Of a stretch of 64,000 bases of DNA, positions 46,594 to 55,815 are shown in pieces. Numbering within the stretch: the first letter of the stretch is position 1; every line of letters starts with the position of its first letter. The notes under the pieces were generated by a model. It did not search any database and had not been told where the DNA came from. It saw only the letters and a program-made list of their open reading frames with translations. Location of the stretch: contig JAZRBM010000020.1 in NCBI GenBank assembly GCA_045635085.1, positions 96,780 to 160,779 of the forward strand, read 5' to 3'. Made by a program: the position numbers and the translations under genes. Origin of the DNA: Congzhengia sp045635085. GTDB lineage: Bacteria; Bacillota; Clostridia; UBA1381; UBA9506.

Positions 46594-48882
46594 ATGAAAA
46601 AAGCAATATTCTTATTAATATCGATATTTTTATTTAGTTCTACAGCCTTTGCTCTTCCTGTAATTGAACAAACCAGGGAGGAAACGTTAGTTCGCGGCGT
46701 AGAATATAAAAACATAAAAGGGCTTTATGAGTCAGGATGGCAGGATGTTCATATCGTGACTGCGGACCTGAATGAAAAGCACTTAAGCCTTGAGGTGTTA
46801 AAAAATGCATGCGGCGAAAGCTATATGGAAAACACTTACACTGCTGCGAAAAATAACGACACAGTAGTTGCGGTAAATGCGGATTTTTTTGCTGCAAAAA
46901 GAGGCGAGAGCGGCAGAGGAAGCGCAATAGGTGTTGAAATTCGTGACGGAAAGCTATATTCTTCGGCCAGTGTAGAGGAGTCTATGAATACGCTTTATAA
47001 AGCATTTAATGAAACAGGATTTGGTGTTGGTGCTTTTACGTTTGACATAACTTTAACCGCAACTAACGGACTTTGTGATAAGATAAAGCTTATAAACAAG
47101 TATGATGACTTAACGGGCATCGTTATGTATACCTCAGATTGGAACGACACATCAGTTGGTTCACTTGGTGGTGTTATAGAGGTTTCTGTTGATAAAAAAG
47201 GTTATGTACTGGAAAAAGTGACAGAGGCAGAGCCTATAAAAATCCCGGATGGTGGCTATGTTTTATCGGCGCATATGTCATATAATACTTTTTTATTGGA
47301 CAATGTAAATGTAGGGGACAAATTAAAAATTGATATCAAATCTATGCCCGACTACAAAAAGATTGAAACTGCAATCGGCGGTGGCGGTGTACTTGTGAAA
47401 GAAGGTGTGGCGCAGACTGAATTTTCGCATAACATAAGTGGAAAAAACCCGAGAACTGCAATAGGTCTTGATAAAACAGGAAAGAAAATAACATTAGTTG
47501 TTTTAGATGGCAGACGAACTGAAGCACAAGGTATGGACCAGAAAGAACTCGCCCGGCTGATGGCAGAATTAGGGTGCTATACAGCACTTAATTTTGATGG
47601 TGGCGGCTCGTCTGTCATGGTAGTTGATGATTTTGACGAAAAGAAAGTCGTAAACACCCCATCAAACGGAAGCGTGCGCAGTGTGACAAATTCTATAGGG
47701 ATTAAGACAAATTTAAAGAACACTGATGCTTTGCGCGATTTGGTTATCGATGCTCCTCGAAATGCTTTTTCAGGATTTAAAACGGCTATTAAGGTATACG
47801 GTATAGATATATACGACAGAAAGGTGGAGCTTTCAGGAAAAGTCGTATACAAAACAGATAACGGAAAAATATCTGATGGTGTCCTAATACCTGACAAAAA
47901 AGGCGAGGCTACGATAACAGTATCATCAAGAGGTAAAACAAAAAAGATAAAAATTACAGTGCTGGATACCCCGCATGAAATAAGTTTTTCAGATGATAAA
48001 TATGAAATGAAGAAAGATACAGCAATAAAACCTACGCTCATAGCTAAAGATAAGAACGGAAAAATGGCAAATATTGACCTATCGGATGTAGATTTGACTT
48101 CTTCTGATGAATGTGTCAAAATTAAAAGCAGTGAGATTGTGGCAGTATCAGAAGGTGCGGCAAACGTAACTGCCAAAACAGGCAAAATCACAGCCAATAC
48201 GCAGATTTTGGTGGATGGAGCAGAGTCTATTGGTAAATTAAAAAATGTAAAAATCAAAGACTCAAAATGCACATCTTCAGAGGTTTTAGATGGCGGATAT
48301 CGTTTTTCTGTATTCGGTAATACGAAGAAAAACGAAACGTTGTTTGATATGTTTATTATGAACAGAGCAACTATTAAAATGAAGAACACAAGTAGCTTTC
48401 AGTTCTTTTTAGGCGGCGATGTAAATGATAAAACTCTTCTAAACATTTCCGAAACATCGTATAAGGCTAAAGAATATGCCTGTATAACAAAAAACGGTGA
48501 TACGTTCATTACCTTGCCAAATGAAAGTAATTATATATACAAAAATGACACTGCAGTGTGGACTGAATTTAAAAACGATGTTAAAAATTCTGGAAGAAAC
48601 CTGTTTGTTTTCGTTGACAGAAACTTTATTTCAAAAAATCAAGTAGAAGCTTCCATCTTTAAAAAAATATTAGAAGATGCAGCCGAAAATAAAACTGTGT
48701 ACGTTTTTGGCGGTGGGTTTGTAAATGACAGTACAATTGAAAACAACGTGCGATATGTAAATACAGCGGGATTTTTCAACAGTGTGACACTTGAGGGTAC
48801 TAGCCCTGATTATATAGAATATGTGCTTGTTACAGTAAATGGCAATGATGTGACGTATGAGTATAAACAGGCGGTGAAGTAG
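46594..48882 (+). CDS. Secreted phosphodiester glycosidase (NAGPA-like) with Ig-like domain
   Basis: The 762 residues start with a signal peptide (about 1-20, ending STAFA). The phosphodiester glycosidase domain (about 75-365) carries VAVNADFFA, NPRTAIGLDKTGKK and the catalytic-region signature LNFDGGGSSVMV (near residue 333). Bacterial Ig-like (Big2) domains follow (about 375-550), and the C-terminal domain is unknown. Relatives remove GlcNAc-type caps from phosphodiesters or act on exopolysaccharides and wall polymers. The location is probably extracellular. AGGAG precedes ATG 46594. Confidence 0.85.
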   Translation: MKKAIFLLISIFLFSSTAFALPVIEQTREETLVRGVEYKNIKGLYESGWQDVHIVTADLNEKHLSLEVLKNACGESYMENTYTAAKNNDTVVAVNADFFAAKRGESGRGSAIGVEIRDGKLYSSASVEESMNTLYKAFNETGFGVGAFTFDITLTATNGLCDKIKLINKYDDLTGIVMYTSDWNDTSVGSLGGVIEVSVDKKGYVLEKVTEAEPIKIPDGGYVLSAHMSYNTFLLDNVNVGDKLKIDIKSMPDYKKIETAIGGGGVLVKEGVAQTEFSHNISGKNPRTAIGLDKTGKKITLVVLDGRRTEAQGMDQKELARLMAELGCYTALNFDGGGSSVMVVDDFDEKKVVNTPSNGSVRSVTNSIGIKTNLKNTDALRDLVIDAPRNAFSGFKTAIKVYGIDIYDRKVELSGKVVYKTDNGKISDGVLIPDKKGEATITVSSRGKTKKIKITVLDTPHEISFSDDKYEMKKDTAIKPTLIAKDKNGKMANIDLSDVDLTSSDECVKIKSSEIVAVSEGAANVTAKTGKITANTQILVDGAESIGKLKNVKIKDSKCTSSEVLDGGYRFSVFGNTKKNETLFDMFIMNRATIKMKNTSSFQFFLGGDVNDKTLLNISETSYKAKEYACITKNGDTFITLPNESNYIYKNDTAVWTEFKNDVKNSGRNLFVFVDRNFISKNQVEASIFKKILEDAAENKTVYVFGGGFVNDSTIENNVRYVNTAGFFNSVTLEGTSPDYIEYVLVTVNGNDVTYEYKQAVK

Positions 48883-49545
48883 TTGAGAAAAAAAGAAAAG
48901 ATCTTAAAAATAAAACAGTATCTTGATAAAACCTATGGTGATGCACCTTGTACTTTAGATTATAAAGACCCATTTGAGCTGCTTGTGGCTACTGTTTTGG
49001 CTGCTCAATGTACGGATGCAAGGGTAAATCTGGTTACGCCCGACTTGTTTTTAAAATATCCGACGGTAGAAGCATTTTCAAAAGCCGATGTAAAGGATAT
49101 TGAAAAGCTCATTTACTCTACTGGTTTTTACAGAAATAAAGCAAAAAATATAGTAGCTTGTGCTAAAATGATAATGGAAAAGCACGAAGGAAAAGTCCCT
49201 GATACCATGGAAGAGCTGGTAGCTCTCCCCGGCGTTGGAAGAAAAATTGCAAACCTTTTGCTTGGCGATGTTTTTGGAAAACCGTGTATCGTGGTAGATA
49301 CACACTGCAAAAGAATAACCAATCTTTTAGGCCTTACAAAAAATACAGACCCGACAAAAATCGAAATGGACTTAAGAAAAATTGTTATGCCGGAATATGG
49401 TGCGCTTTTTTGTCACCAGCTAGTAGAACATGGCAGAGCAATATGCGTGGCACGTAGGCCTAAATGTGCAGAATGTGGGTTAAATGACATGTGTGAATAT
49501 TATAAAAAAGGAATGAAAAACCTTGGCAAAAATAAGACTCGATAA
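48883..49545 (+). CDS. nth: Endonuclease III
   Basis: This is a DNA glycosylase/AP lyase for oxidized pyrimidines. The 220 residues have the helix-hairpin-helix LPGVGRKIANLLLG with its catalytic Lys and Asp (VVDTHCKRI, Asp of VDT). The 4Fe-4S cluster motif is CVARRPKCAECGLNDMC (C-x6-C-x2-C-x5-C). The start is TTG 48883, directly after the previous stop, with a weak site (GGCGGTGAAG). It overlaps tlyA by 23 bp. Confidence 0.95.
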   Translation: MRKKEKILKIKQYLDKTYGDAPCTLDYKDPFELLVATVLAAQCTDARVNLVTPDLFLKYPTVEAFSKADVKDIEKLIYSTGFYRNKAKNIVACAKMIMEKHEGKVPDTMEELVALPGVGRKIANLLLGDVFGKPCIVVDTHCKRITNLLGLTKNTDPTKIEMDLRKIVMPEYGALFCHQLVEHGRAICVARRPKCAECGLNDMCEYYKKGMKNLGKNKTR

Positions 49546-50332
49546 TTATCTTGTAGATAATGCCTTAGCACCTAGCCGCGAAAAAGCAAAGGCTTTAATT
49601 ATGGCGGGTGTGGTTTATGTAGACAATCAAAAAGAGGATAAGGCAGGTACATTTATTACCGAAACGCAAAAGGTTGAAGTAAGAGGCTCGGGATTAAAAT
49701 ACGTAAGCCGTGGCGGACTAAAGCTTGAAAAAGCGATGGATGTATTCAGTGTAAATGTAGATGGCAAGGTTTGTATGGATATTGGTGCATCAACGGGAGG
49801 TTTTACTGATTGTATGCTCCAAAACGGTGCAAAAAGAGTATTTGCCGTTGATGTGGGATACGGTCAACTTGCTTGGAAGCTTCGTTGTGATGAGCGTGTT
49901 GTCAATATGGAACGTACAAACATAAGATATGTGACAATAGATGATACAAAGGAGCTGCTTGACTTTGCGTCTGTGGATGTTGCGTTTATATCCTTAAAAT
50001 TGGTTCTTCCTGTAGCATATAGCCTTTTAAATGATGATGGAGAGGTTGTTGCTCTTATTAAACCGCAATTTGAAGCAGGTAAGGAAAAAGTAGGTAAAAA
50101 AGGCGTTGTAAAAGATATATCAGTTCATGAAGAGGTAGTTAAAACAATCTATGATTTTTCGCGTGATATTGGTTTTTCTGTGCTGGGTCTCGATTTTTCG
50201 CCAATTAAAGGTCCTGAGGGCAATATAGAGTATTTGATTCATCTTAAGAAAAACGCCAAAACTTTGATCGAAAAAGAAAAAATCAACCAGGTAGTAAGTA
50301 AGTCACATGAAATTTTGGATAAAAAAGAATAA
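49523..50332 (+). CDS. tlyA: TlyA-family rRNA methyltransferase
   Basis: It is a 2'-O-methyltransferase of ribosomal RNA, also called a haemolysin-like protein. The N-terminal S4 RNA-binding domain (about 1-60) reads RLDNYLVDNALAPSREKAKALI. The FtsJ-type SAM domain has CMDIGASTGGFTDCMLQNGA, then VDVGYGQLAWKLR and LIKPQFEAGKEKVGKKG. The length is 269 aa. The start is TTG 49523 inside nth (AAAAAAGGA about ten bases upstream). Confidence 0.92.
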   Translation: MAKIRLDNYLVDNALAPSREKAKALIMAGVVYVDNQKEDKAGTFITETQKVEVRGSGLKYVSRGGLKLEKAMDVFSVNVDGKVCMDIGASTGGFTDCMLQNGAKRVFAVDVGYGQLAWKLRCDERVVNMERTNIRYVTIDDTKELLDFASVDVAFISLKLVLPVAYSLLNDDGEVVALIKPQFEAGKEKVGKKGVVKDISVHEEVVKTIYDFSRDIGFSVLGLDFSPIKGPEGNIEYLIHLKKNAKTLIEKEKINQVVSKSHEILDKKE

Positions 50333-50358
50333 TTTTTACAAAAAGGGCAAAAAAACAC

Positions 50359-50387
50359 TTGATTTTTATAAAAAGTTGTATTATAAT
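50359..50387 (+). promoter_or_regulatory. Promoter of rplS
   Basis: TTGATT (50359-50364) is followed by a 17 bp spacer and TATAAT (50382-50387). Confidence 0.82.
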
Positions 50388-50393
50388 CTATTG

Positions 50394-50491
50394 ATGTAAA
50401 ATATTGCTCATAAGCAATTTATGTATTACGGGCGGTCCTCTGGTATGATTTTTACGAATGAACGTCTTAGATGGGGAGGAGGAAACTCACA
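50394..50491 (+). promoter_or_regulatory. Possible L19 ribosomal leader
   Basis: The rplS 5' UTR is about 95 nt with the hairpin TTGCTCATAAGCAA and a conserved-looking ACGGGCGGTCCTCTGG followed by GAACGTCTTAGATGGGGAGG. The position fits the autoregulatory L19 leader known in Firmicutes. I could not test its structure by covariance. Confidence 0.4.
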
Positions 50492-50833
50492 ATGGATTTA
50501 ATTAAGGATTTAACCAAAGACCAGATTAGAACTGATTTACCTGAACTTGAAGTAGGTTCAACAGTAAAGGTTCACGTTAAGGTTAAGGAAGGTAACCGTG
50601 AAAGAATTCAGATTTTTGAAGGCACAATCATTAAGATTCAGCACGGTGGTATTCAGAAGACATTTACTGTAAGACGTTTATCTTACGGTACAGGTGTTGA
50701 AAGAACATTCCCTGTTAACTCACCTAAGATTGCTAAAATCGAGGTAGTTAGAAAGGGTAAGGTAAGAAGAGCACGTCTGTTCTACTTAAGAGATAGAGTT
50801 GGTAAGGCCGCTAAGGTTCGTGAAAGACTCTAA
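50492..50833 (+). CDS. rplS: 50S ribosomal protein L19
   Basis: L19 lies at the 30S-50S interface. The 113 residues include FEGTIIKIQHGGIQKTFTVR and GVERTFPVNSPKI, then RKGKVRRARLFYLRDRVGK, all typical of the family. ATG 50492 is used because GGAGGAGG is ten bases upstream; the in-frame extension to 50471 covers the ribosome site. It has its own promoter and probable leader. A hairpin without T-run follows at 50859-50889. Confidence 0.96.
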   Translation: MDLIKDLTKDQIRTDLPELEVGSTVKVHVKVKEGNRERIQIFEGTIIKIQHGGIQKTFTVRRLSYGTGVERTFPVNSPKIAKIEVVRKGKVRRARLFYLRDRVGKAAKVRERL

Positions 50834-50858
50834 TTCTAATATTGTTTTTAAAAAATGC

Positions 50859-50889
50859 AATGGCAGGAGTAGCTTCTACTCTTGCCATT
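50859..50889 (+). terminator. Hairpin between rplS and lepB
   Basis: AATGGCAGGAGTAG and CTACTCTTGCCATT pair with one mismatch or G-T around CTT. No T-run follows, so partial termination or RNA processing is possible. Confidence 0.5.
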
Positions 50890-50911
50890 TGAACTATTGA
50901 GGTGAGAAACT

Positions 50912-51691
50912 ATGAGCGAAAACAACCAGGAAATAAAGACTGAAAATATAGATGAATTATCATACGATGAAGCTACATTTTGTGATGATACGATAATTAT
51001 TGAGCAAGAGCCTGATAAAAAGAATATTTTAAAAGAGATTTATGAGTGGATATCATCTATCGCTATGGCAGTATTCATTGCTTTTGTCATAAATACATTT
51101 TTGTTTTCTTTGGTACAGGTTGACGGAAGCTCTATGGTGCCAACGCTTCACCATGCAGAACGTTTAATTGTCAGAAAAATAGCATACACACCAAAAAGTG
51201 GAGATGTTGTTATTGTAAAGTCAGAGCCCCTCAAAAAGTTTATTGTAAAAAGGGTAGTTGCCGTGCCGTATCAGGAAGTAGGCTTTGATGCACAATTAAA
51301 TCTTACAGTTGGCAAAAAAGTAGTCAGTGAGCCTTATATTGAGTCAAAACAGCTTACTGCCGGTTATCTTTACAATTACCCGATAACTGTGCCAAAAAAA
51401 GGCGAGATTGCAGATTTGGGAATAATTTTTGCAGAACAGGTAAATAGACCGAATGAAATTTCAATACAGCAAAAAGATGGAAAAATCTACGTTTCTGGCA
51501 GTAGCTTTGTTGAGGACGGAGAGTTTTCAGCAGGCACGACAACATATACACAAGATGGATATTTTGTCTTAGGGGACAACAGAAACAATTCAGCAGACAG
51601 TCGCTTTTTTGGTGTTGTGCCTGAAGATGAGATTGTAGGTAAGGCAATATTCAGATTTTTCCCATTTGATGTAATAGGCAAAATAAAATAG
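50912..51691 (+). CDS. lepB: Signal peptidase I
   Basis: It removes signal peptides from secreted proteins at the outer face of the membrane. The 259 residues have a cytoplasmic acidic N-terminus, one membrane segment at about 46-68, and the catalytic serine in VDGSSMVPTL. The catalytic lysine is in KKFIVKRVVAVP, and box E is GDNRNNSADSRFFG. ATG 50912 follows GAGGTGAG. It is located after rplS and before rbgA and rnhB, a common Firmicutes order. Confidence 0.95.
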   Translation: MSENNQEIKTENIDELSYDEATFCDDTIIIEQEPDKKNILKEIYEWISSIAMAVFIAFVINTFLFSLVQVDGSSMVPTLHHAERLIVRKIAYTPKSGDVVIVKSEPLKKFIVKRVVAVPYQEVGFDAQLNLTVGKKVVSEPYIESKQLTAGYLYNYPITVPKKGEIADLGIIFAEQVNRPNEISIQQKDGKIYVSGSSFVEDGEFSAGTTTYTQDGYFVLGDNRNNSADSRFFGVVPEDEIVGKAIFRFFPFDVIGKIK

Positions 51692-51697
51692 AACAAA

Positions 51698-51731
51698 AAA
51701 TCGGCAAAGCGTAAAAGCTTTGCCGATTTGT
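51698..51731 (+). terminator. Terminator of lepB
   Basis: AAATCGGCAAAGC (51698-51710) and GCTTTGCCGATTT (51717-51729) form a perfect 13 bp stem. The T-run is short (TTTGTGG). Confidence 0.7.
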
Positions 51732-51755
51732 GGATAATAAAGCAAGGAGTAAGCT

Positions 51756-52604
51756 ATGAATATACAATGGTTTCCGGGACATATGGCGAAGACCCGCAGA
51801 CAAATTGAAGAAAAGTTAAAGCTTATAGATGTAGTTGTTGAAATTTTAGATGCAAGAATACCGATGTCATCTAAGAATCCTGATATTTCAGAAATGACTA
51901 AAAATAAGCCCAGAGTTGTAGTTTTAAACAAAGCAGACTTAGCAGATCCGGTTATAACAAAAAAGTGGATTGAATACTATAAATCAATTGGGATTTTATC
52001 GTGTTGTGCAGATTGCTCCAAAGGTCAGGGAGTAGCCGAATCAATCACTTTGGTAAAGAACGTTATAGCTGATAAAATCGCCCAAAATCAGGAAAAGGGT
52101 ATGAATAAAGCGATTAAGATTTTGGTTGCAGGCGTGCCTAATACTGGTAAGTCGTCGTATATAAATCGTTTAGCAGGAAGGGCGAGTGCAATTGTAGGTG
52201 ACAGACCCGGTGTTACCCGGGGTCAACAGTGGATAAGATTAAAATCCGGGATTGAGCTTTTAGATACGCCCGGAATTTTATGGCCAAAGTTTGAAGATGA
52301 GAAGGTAGGACTCCATCTTGCATTTACCGGTGCAATAAAAGATGAGATTATGGATATTGAACTGCTTGCCTGTAAGCTGGCAGAATTTTTAAACAAAAAC
52401 TATAAAACCGCCCTGTGTGAGCGCTATAAGCTTGAAAATACAGATGGCTTGCAGGGTTATGAGCTGGTAGAATACATTGGAAGAAAACGAGGTTTTGTTG
52501 TGTCTGGCGGAGAAATAGATTTTCTTCGTGCATCTAATACTTTACTCGATGAATTCCGCTCGACTAAAATCGGCAAAATCAGTATCGAAAAACCGGAGGA
52601 ATAA
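51756..52604 (+). CDS. rbgA: Ribosome biogenesis GTPase YlqF/RbgA
   Basis: This is a circularly permuted GTPase for late 50S assembly. The 282 residues have the G4 motif LNKADLAD before G1 (GVPNTGKSSYINRLAG) and G3 (DTPGILWPKF), the permuted order. The start MNIQWFPGHMAKTRRQ is family-typical. The C-terminal helical domain has GYELVEYIGRKRG. AAGGAG precedes ATG 51756. rnhB follows after 6 bp. Confidence 0.96.
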   Translation: MNIQWFPGHMAKTRRQIEEKLKLIDVVVEILDARIPMSSKNPDISEMTKNKPRVVVLNKADLADPVITKKWIEYYKSIGILSCCADCSKGQGVAESITLVKNVIADKIAQNQEKGMNKAIKILVAGVPNTGKSSYINRLAGRASAIVGDRPGVTRGQQWIRLKSGIELLDTPGILWPKFEDEKVGLHLAFTGAIKDEIMDIELLACKLAEFLNKNYKTALCERYKLENTDGLQGYELVEYIGRKRGFVVSGGEIDFLRASNTLLDEFRSTKIGKISIEKPEE

Positions 52605-52610
52605 TAGAGT

Positions 52611-53225
52611 ATGACACTGCACGAGTTTGATCTTGAAATAATAAAAGAAAAGAAAGTTAAAGCCCTAGCCGGTGTTGATGAGGCGGGGCGTGGTCCGCTG
52701 GCCGGTCCTGTATGCGCTGCGGCTGTGATTTTGCCTGAGGATTTTTATTTAGAGGAAATAAACGACTCAAAAAAGCTGAGCGAGAAAAAACGCGAAAAGC
52801 TGTATGATGTAATTACAGAGAATGCGCTTTCGTATTCTATAGCCTTTGCAGATGTTGACTATATTGAAAAAAACAACATACTTAATGCTACATTTTATGC
52901 CATGAAAACGGCGGTAGAAAACTTAAAAATCACGCCTGATTATGTCTTGATAGACGGAAATCGTACACAGGGAATTGATATTTTGACAGAATGTGTTGTA
53001 GGTGGAGATGCAAAAAGTCAGTCTATCGCGGCAGCGTCAATTCTTGCAAAGGTCACAAGAGACAGATATTGCATCGAGGTTTTAGATAAGAAATATCCCG
53101 AGTATTGTTTTTTAAAGCATAAGGGCTACGGTACAAAGCTTCATACAGAGAAAATTTTAGAGTTTGGGCCATGCGAGGAGCACAGAATGTCCTTTTTGAC
53201 TAAAATTTTAGGTGGTAAGAAATGA
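52611..53225 (+). CDS. rnhB: Ribonuclease HII
   Basis: It cuts RNA in RNA-DNA hybrids and at single ribonucleotides. The 204 residues contain AGVDEAGRGPLAGPV with the catalytic Asp-Glu pair, NDSKKLSEKKRE, VLIDGN, and KVTRDR. The start is ATG 52611 with GGAGG upstream. It overlaps yraN by four bases (ATGA). Confidence 0.96.
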   Translation: MTLHEFDLEIIKEKKVKALAGVDEAGRGPLAGPVCAAAVILPEDFYLEEINDSKKLSEKKREKLYDVITENALSYSIAFADVDYIEKNNILNATFYAMKTAVENLKITPDYVLIDGNRTQGIDILTECVVGGDAKSQSIAAASILAKVTRDRYCIEVLDKKYPEYCFLKHKGYGTKLHTEKILEFGPCEEHRMSFLTKILGGKK

Positions 53226-53581
53226 TTTTTAACAGTGGAAAAGCGGGTGAAAATGCCGCTGCAAAACACCTTAAAAAATGCGGATATAAAATTCTTGAAA
53301 GAAATTATCGTAAAAACTATGGCGAAATAGATATCGTAGCAAAACGTGGAGAAAATATCGCATTTGTTGAGGTTAAAACAAGAAAGAGCGATAGCTTTGG
53401 CACCCCGTCAGAATTTGTAAGCATTTCAAAACAAAAGAAGATTATCAAAACAGCTTATACATACATTCAGGAAAACAATTTAGATGCTGAATTTACGTTT
53501 GATATTGTAGAAGTATATACAAATGGGATTAAAATCAAAGATATAAATCATATAGTAAATGCATTTTATATTCAGGAGTGA
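53222..53581 (+). CDS. yraN: YraN family (UPF0102) endonuclease-like protein
   Basis: The 119 residues have the UPF0102 pattern GENAAAKHLKKCGYKILERN, YGEIDIVAKRGENIAFVEVKTR, with a PD-(D/E)xK-like nuclease core (D of EIDI, E-x-K in VEVKTR). The function is unproven. The gene next to rnhB is the standard context. The ATG lies within the rnhB stop (GGTGG upstream). Confidence 0.92.
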   Translation: MIFNSGKAGENAAAKHLKKCGYKILERNYRKNYGEIDIVAKRGENIAFVEVKTRKSDSFGTPSEFVSISKQKKIIKTAYTYIQENNLDAEFTFDIVEVYTNGIKIKDINHIVNAFYIQE

Positions 53582-53585
53582 TTAT

Positions 53586-54521
53586 TTGTATAAACTAATT
53601 GACGCTCATTGCGACACTGCATCCGAGCTTTTAGACAAGAATGAAACGTTAGAAAAAAACAGTTGTATGATAAATACTTCCTATATGAAAAATTATGACG
53701 GATATGTGCAGTTTTTTGCTGCGTATGTCAATAAAAAATACGAAAATTCGTTTCTTCGGGCAGTTGAAATTTTAGATAAAGCCAGGCAGGAAATACAAAA
53801 AAACGATATAAAACTAATAAAAAAATACAGCGATTTAGAAGATGTTATAAAACAAAAAAAGCATGGAGCAGTCCTTGCAATTGAGGACGCGAGGGCGCTT
53901 TGCGGATCGGTTGCTTCGGTGAGGTTTTTTTATGACTATGGAGTTCGTGCTATAACACTTGCGTGGAATGATGACAATGATGTGATACATGGTGCAAATT
54001 CTCCCAAAGACAGAGGGATTTTACCATTTGGCAGAAAAGTGATAAAAGAGATGAACAGACTCGGTATGATAATTGATGTATCACACACAACCGAAAGAGG
54101 TTTTTATGACGTTATAGAGGAGAGTTCATCCCCTGTTATGGCGTCGCACTCTAACTGTTATTCTTTATGCAGTCACAGAAGAAATTTAACGGATGAGCAG
54201 ATAAAAACACTTATAAAAAATGACGGTATAATGTGTATAAATATATACCCGCCATTTTTAGAGAATAATCCTGATGATGCAGATGCTAAAAGCGTGATTT
54301 CGCACATAGAACACGTGCTTTCGCTAGGCGGAGAAGACCATTTGGGGCTTGGGTCTGATTTTGACGGGATAGATTCTGTGCCGAAAGATATAAAAAACTT
54401 AAAGGATTATACAAAAATATTTGAAAAAATGGTTAAAATAGGATACAATATAGAATTAGTAAACAAAATAGCATATAAAAATATAATGAACTTTATGAAA
54501 AAGGTAGAAAAAGGAAATTAA
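53586..54521 (+). CDS. Membrane-dipeptidase family (peptidase M19) protein
   Basis: This is a zinc dipeptidase of the renal dipeptidase family. The 311 residues start KLIDAHCDTASELL (metal His and Asp). Continuing motifs are AIEDARAL, the conserved IDVSHTTERGFYDVIEESSSP, ASHSNCYSLCSHRRNLTDEQI, and LGSDFDGID. TTG 53586 is chosen because AGGAGTGATTAT is just upstream; the open frame to 53559 lies within yraN. It is cytoplasmic with no signal sequence. Confidence 0.88.
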   Translation: MYKLIDAHCDTASELLDKNETLEKNSCMINTSYMKNYDGYVQFFAAYVNKKYENSFLRAVEILDKARQEIQKNDIKLIKKYSDLEDVIKQKKHGAVLAIEDARALCGSVASVRFFYDYGVRAITLAWNDDNDVIHGANSPKDRGILPFGRKVIKEMNRLGMIIDVSHTTERGFYDVIEESSSPVMASHSNCYSLCSHRRNLTDEQIKTLIKNDGIMCINIYPPFLENNPDDADAKSVISHIEHVLSLGGEDHLGLGSDFDGIDSVPKDIKNLKDYTKIFEKMVKIGYNIELVNKIAYKNIMNFMKKVEKGN

Positions 54522-54535
54522 AAAAATAATTTTTC

Positions 54536-54564
54536 TTGTATTTATTGGAAAAATATTATAAAAT
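54536..54564 (+). promoter_or_regulatory. Possible promoter of the aminotransferase gene
   Basis: TTGTAT (54536-54541) is followed by a 17 bp spacer and TAAAAT (54559-54564) in a very AT-rich gap. The fit is moderate. Confidence 0.45.
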
Positions 54565-54620
54565 AAAAAAAGAATTTGTTTTTTTAAAACAAGCAAAAAA
54601 CTATTGAAAAGAGGTTAAAA

Positions 54621-55802
54621 ATGCACATTTCAGAAAAAATAAGTAAAATTGCTCCGTCAGCAACTTTGGCAATTGATTCAAAATTTAAAGCTATGAAGGC
54701 AGAGGGTATTGATGTTGTAGGCTTCGGTACAGGCGAACCTGACTTTGATACACCGCAGTATATAAAAGACGCAGCCATTAAAGCTATTAATGATGGCCTT
54801 ACAAAATATACACCTGCAGCAGGTACAATGGCACTTCGCCAGGCTGTATGCAAAAAGCTTAAGGATGAGAACGGCTTAGATTATGCACCAGAACAAATTA
54901 TAGTTTCAAATGGCGCTAAACATGCTTTGGTAAATGCGTTTATGGCGATTTTAAATCCAGGGGATGAAGTAATAATTCCTGCACCTTTCTGGGTAAGCTA
55001 CCCTGAAATGGTCAAAATCGCAGATGGTGTTCCAGTAATTATAGAAACAAAAGAAGAAGACGAGTTTAAATTTACTGCAGAAGAATTTGAAAAAGCAATA
55101 AATCCAAAAACACGCGCCATCATTTTAAACAGCCCTTCAAATCCAACAGGTATGGTTTACACAGAGGATGAACTTCGCAAAATAGCAGAAGTTGCGGTTA
55201 AAAATAATATCTACGTTGTTTCAGATGAAATTTATGAACACCTGATCTATGAGGGCAAACACGTTAGTATTGCATCTTTTAACGAAGAAATAAAAGACCT
55301 TACAATCATCATAAATGGTGTTTCAAAAACATATGCTATGACAGGCTGGAGAATAGGCTACAGTGCATCAAACAAGACAATTGCAAAGGCAATGGCAAGT
55401 CTTCAGTCACACGCAACATCGAATCCTAACTCAATTGCACAGGCGGCAACGATTGCAGCGCTCTCAGGTGGCAAAGAAGAAATAGATGCAATGAGAAAAG
55501 AATTTGAAAAGCGCAGAAACTATATGGTTGAAAGAATAAACAGTATTGAAGGTATATCATGCAGAATGCCTCACGGTGCTTTTTATGTTTTGATGAATAT
55601 ATCAAAGCTTAAGGGAAGAATAATAAAAGGAAAACAAATAAATACAGCCGCAGACCTTGCAGAACTTCTTTTGGATGAGGCTCGTGTTGCGTTGGTTCCC
55701 TGTGAGAGCTTTGGAGCCGGAGATTACGTAAGATGGTCTTATGCTACAAGTATGGAAAACATCAAAGAGGGACTTGATCGTTTAGAATCTTTTTTAAAAT
55801 AA
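54621..55802 (+). CDS. PLP-dependent aspartate aminotransferase (class I)
   Basis: It most likely transaminates aspartate with 2-oxoglutarate. The 393 residues have the type Ib signature VVGFGTGEPDFDTPQYIKDAA, KYTPAAGTMALRQAV, NSPSNPTGMVYT, SDEIYEHL, and the PLP lysine in GVSKTYAMTGWRIGY. The C-terminal Arg is in YVRWSYATS. The start is ATG 54621 with GAGG upstream. Pgi follows after 13 bp, so both may share a transcript. Related aromatic or alanine activity cannot be excluded. Confidence 0.9.
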   Translation: MHISEKISKIAPSATLAIDSKFKAMKAEGIDVVGFGTGEPDFDTPQYIKDAAIKAINDGLTKYTPAAGTMALRQAVCKKLKDENGLDYAPEQIIVSNGAKHALVNAFMAILNPGDEVIIPAPFWVSYPEMVKIADGVPVIIETKEEDEFKFTAEEFEKAINPKTRAIILNSPSNPTGMVYTEDELRKIAEVAVKNNIYVVSDEIYEHLIYEGKHVSIASFNEEIKDLTIIINGVSKTYAMTGWRIGYSASNKTIAKAMASLQSHATSNPNSIAQAATIAALSGGKEEIDAMRKEFEKRRNYMVERINSIEGISCRMPHGAFYVLMNISKLKGRIIKGKQINTAADLAELLLDEARVALVPCESFGAGDYVRWSYATSMENIKEGLDRLESFLK

Positions 55803-55815
55803 TTAGGAGTGTAAA

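Noticed and set aside
48883..50332. ATG starts for nth and tlyA
   Set aside because: No suitable in-frame ATG keeps the conserved N-termini; TTG codons at 48883 and 49523 fit the family starts.
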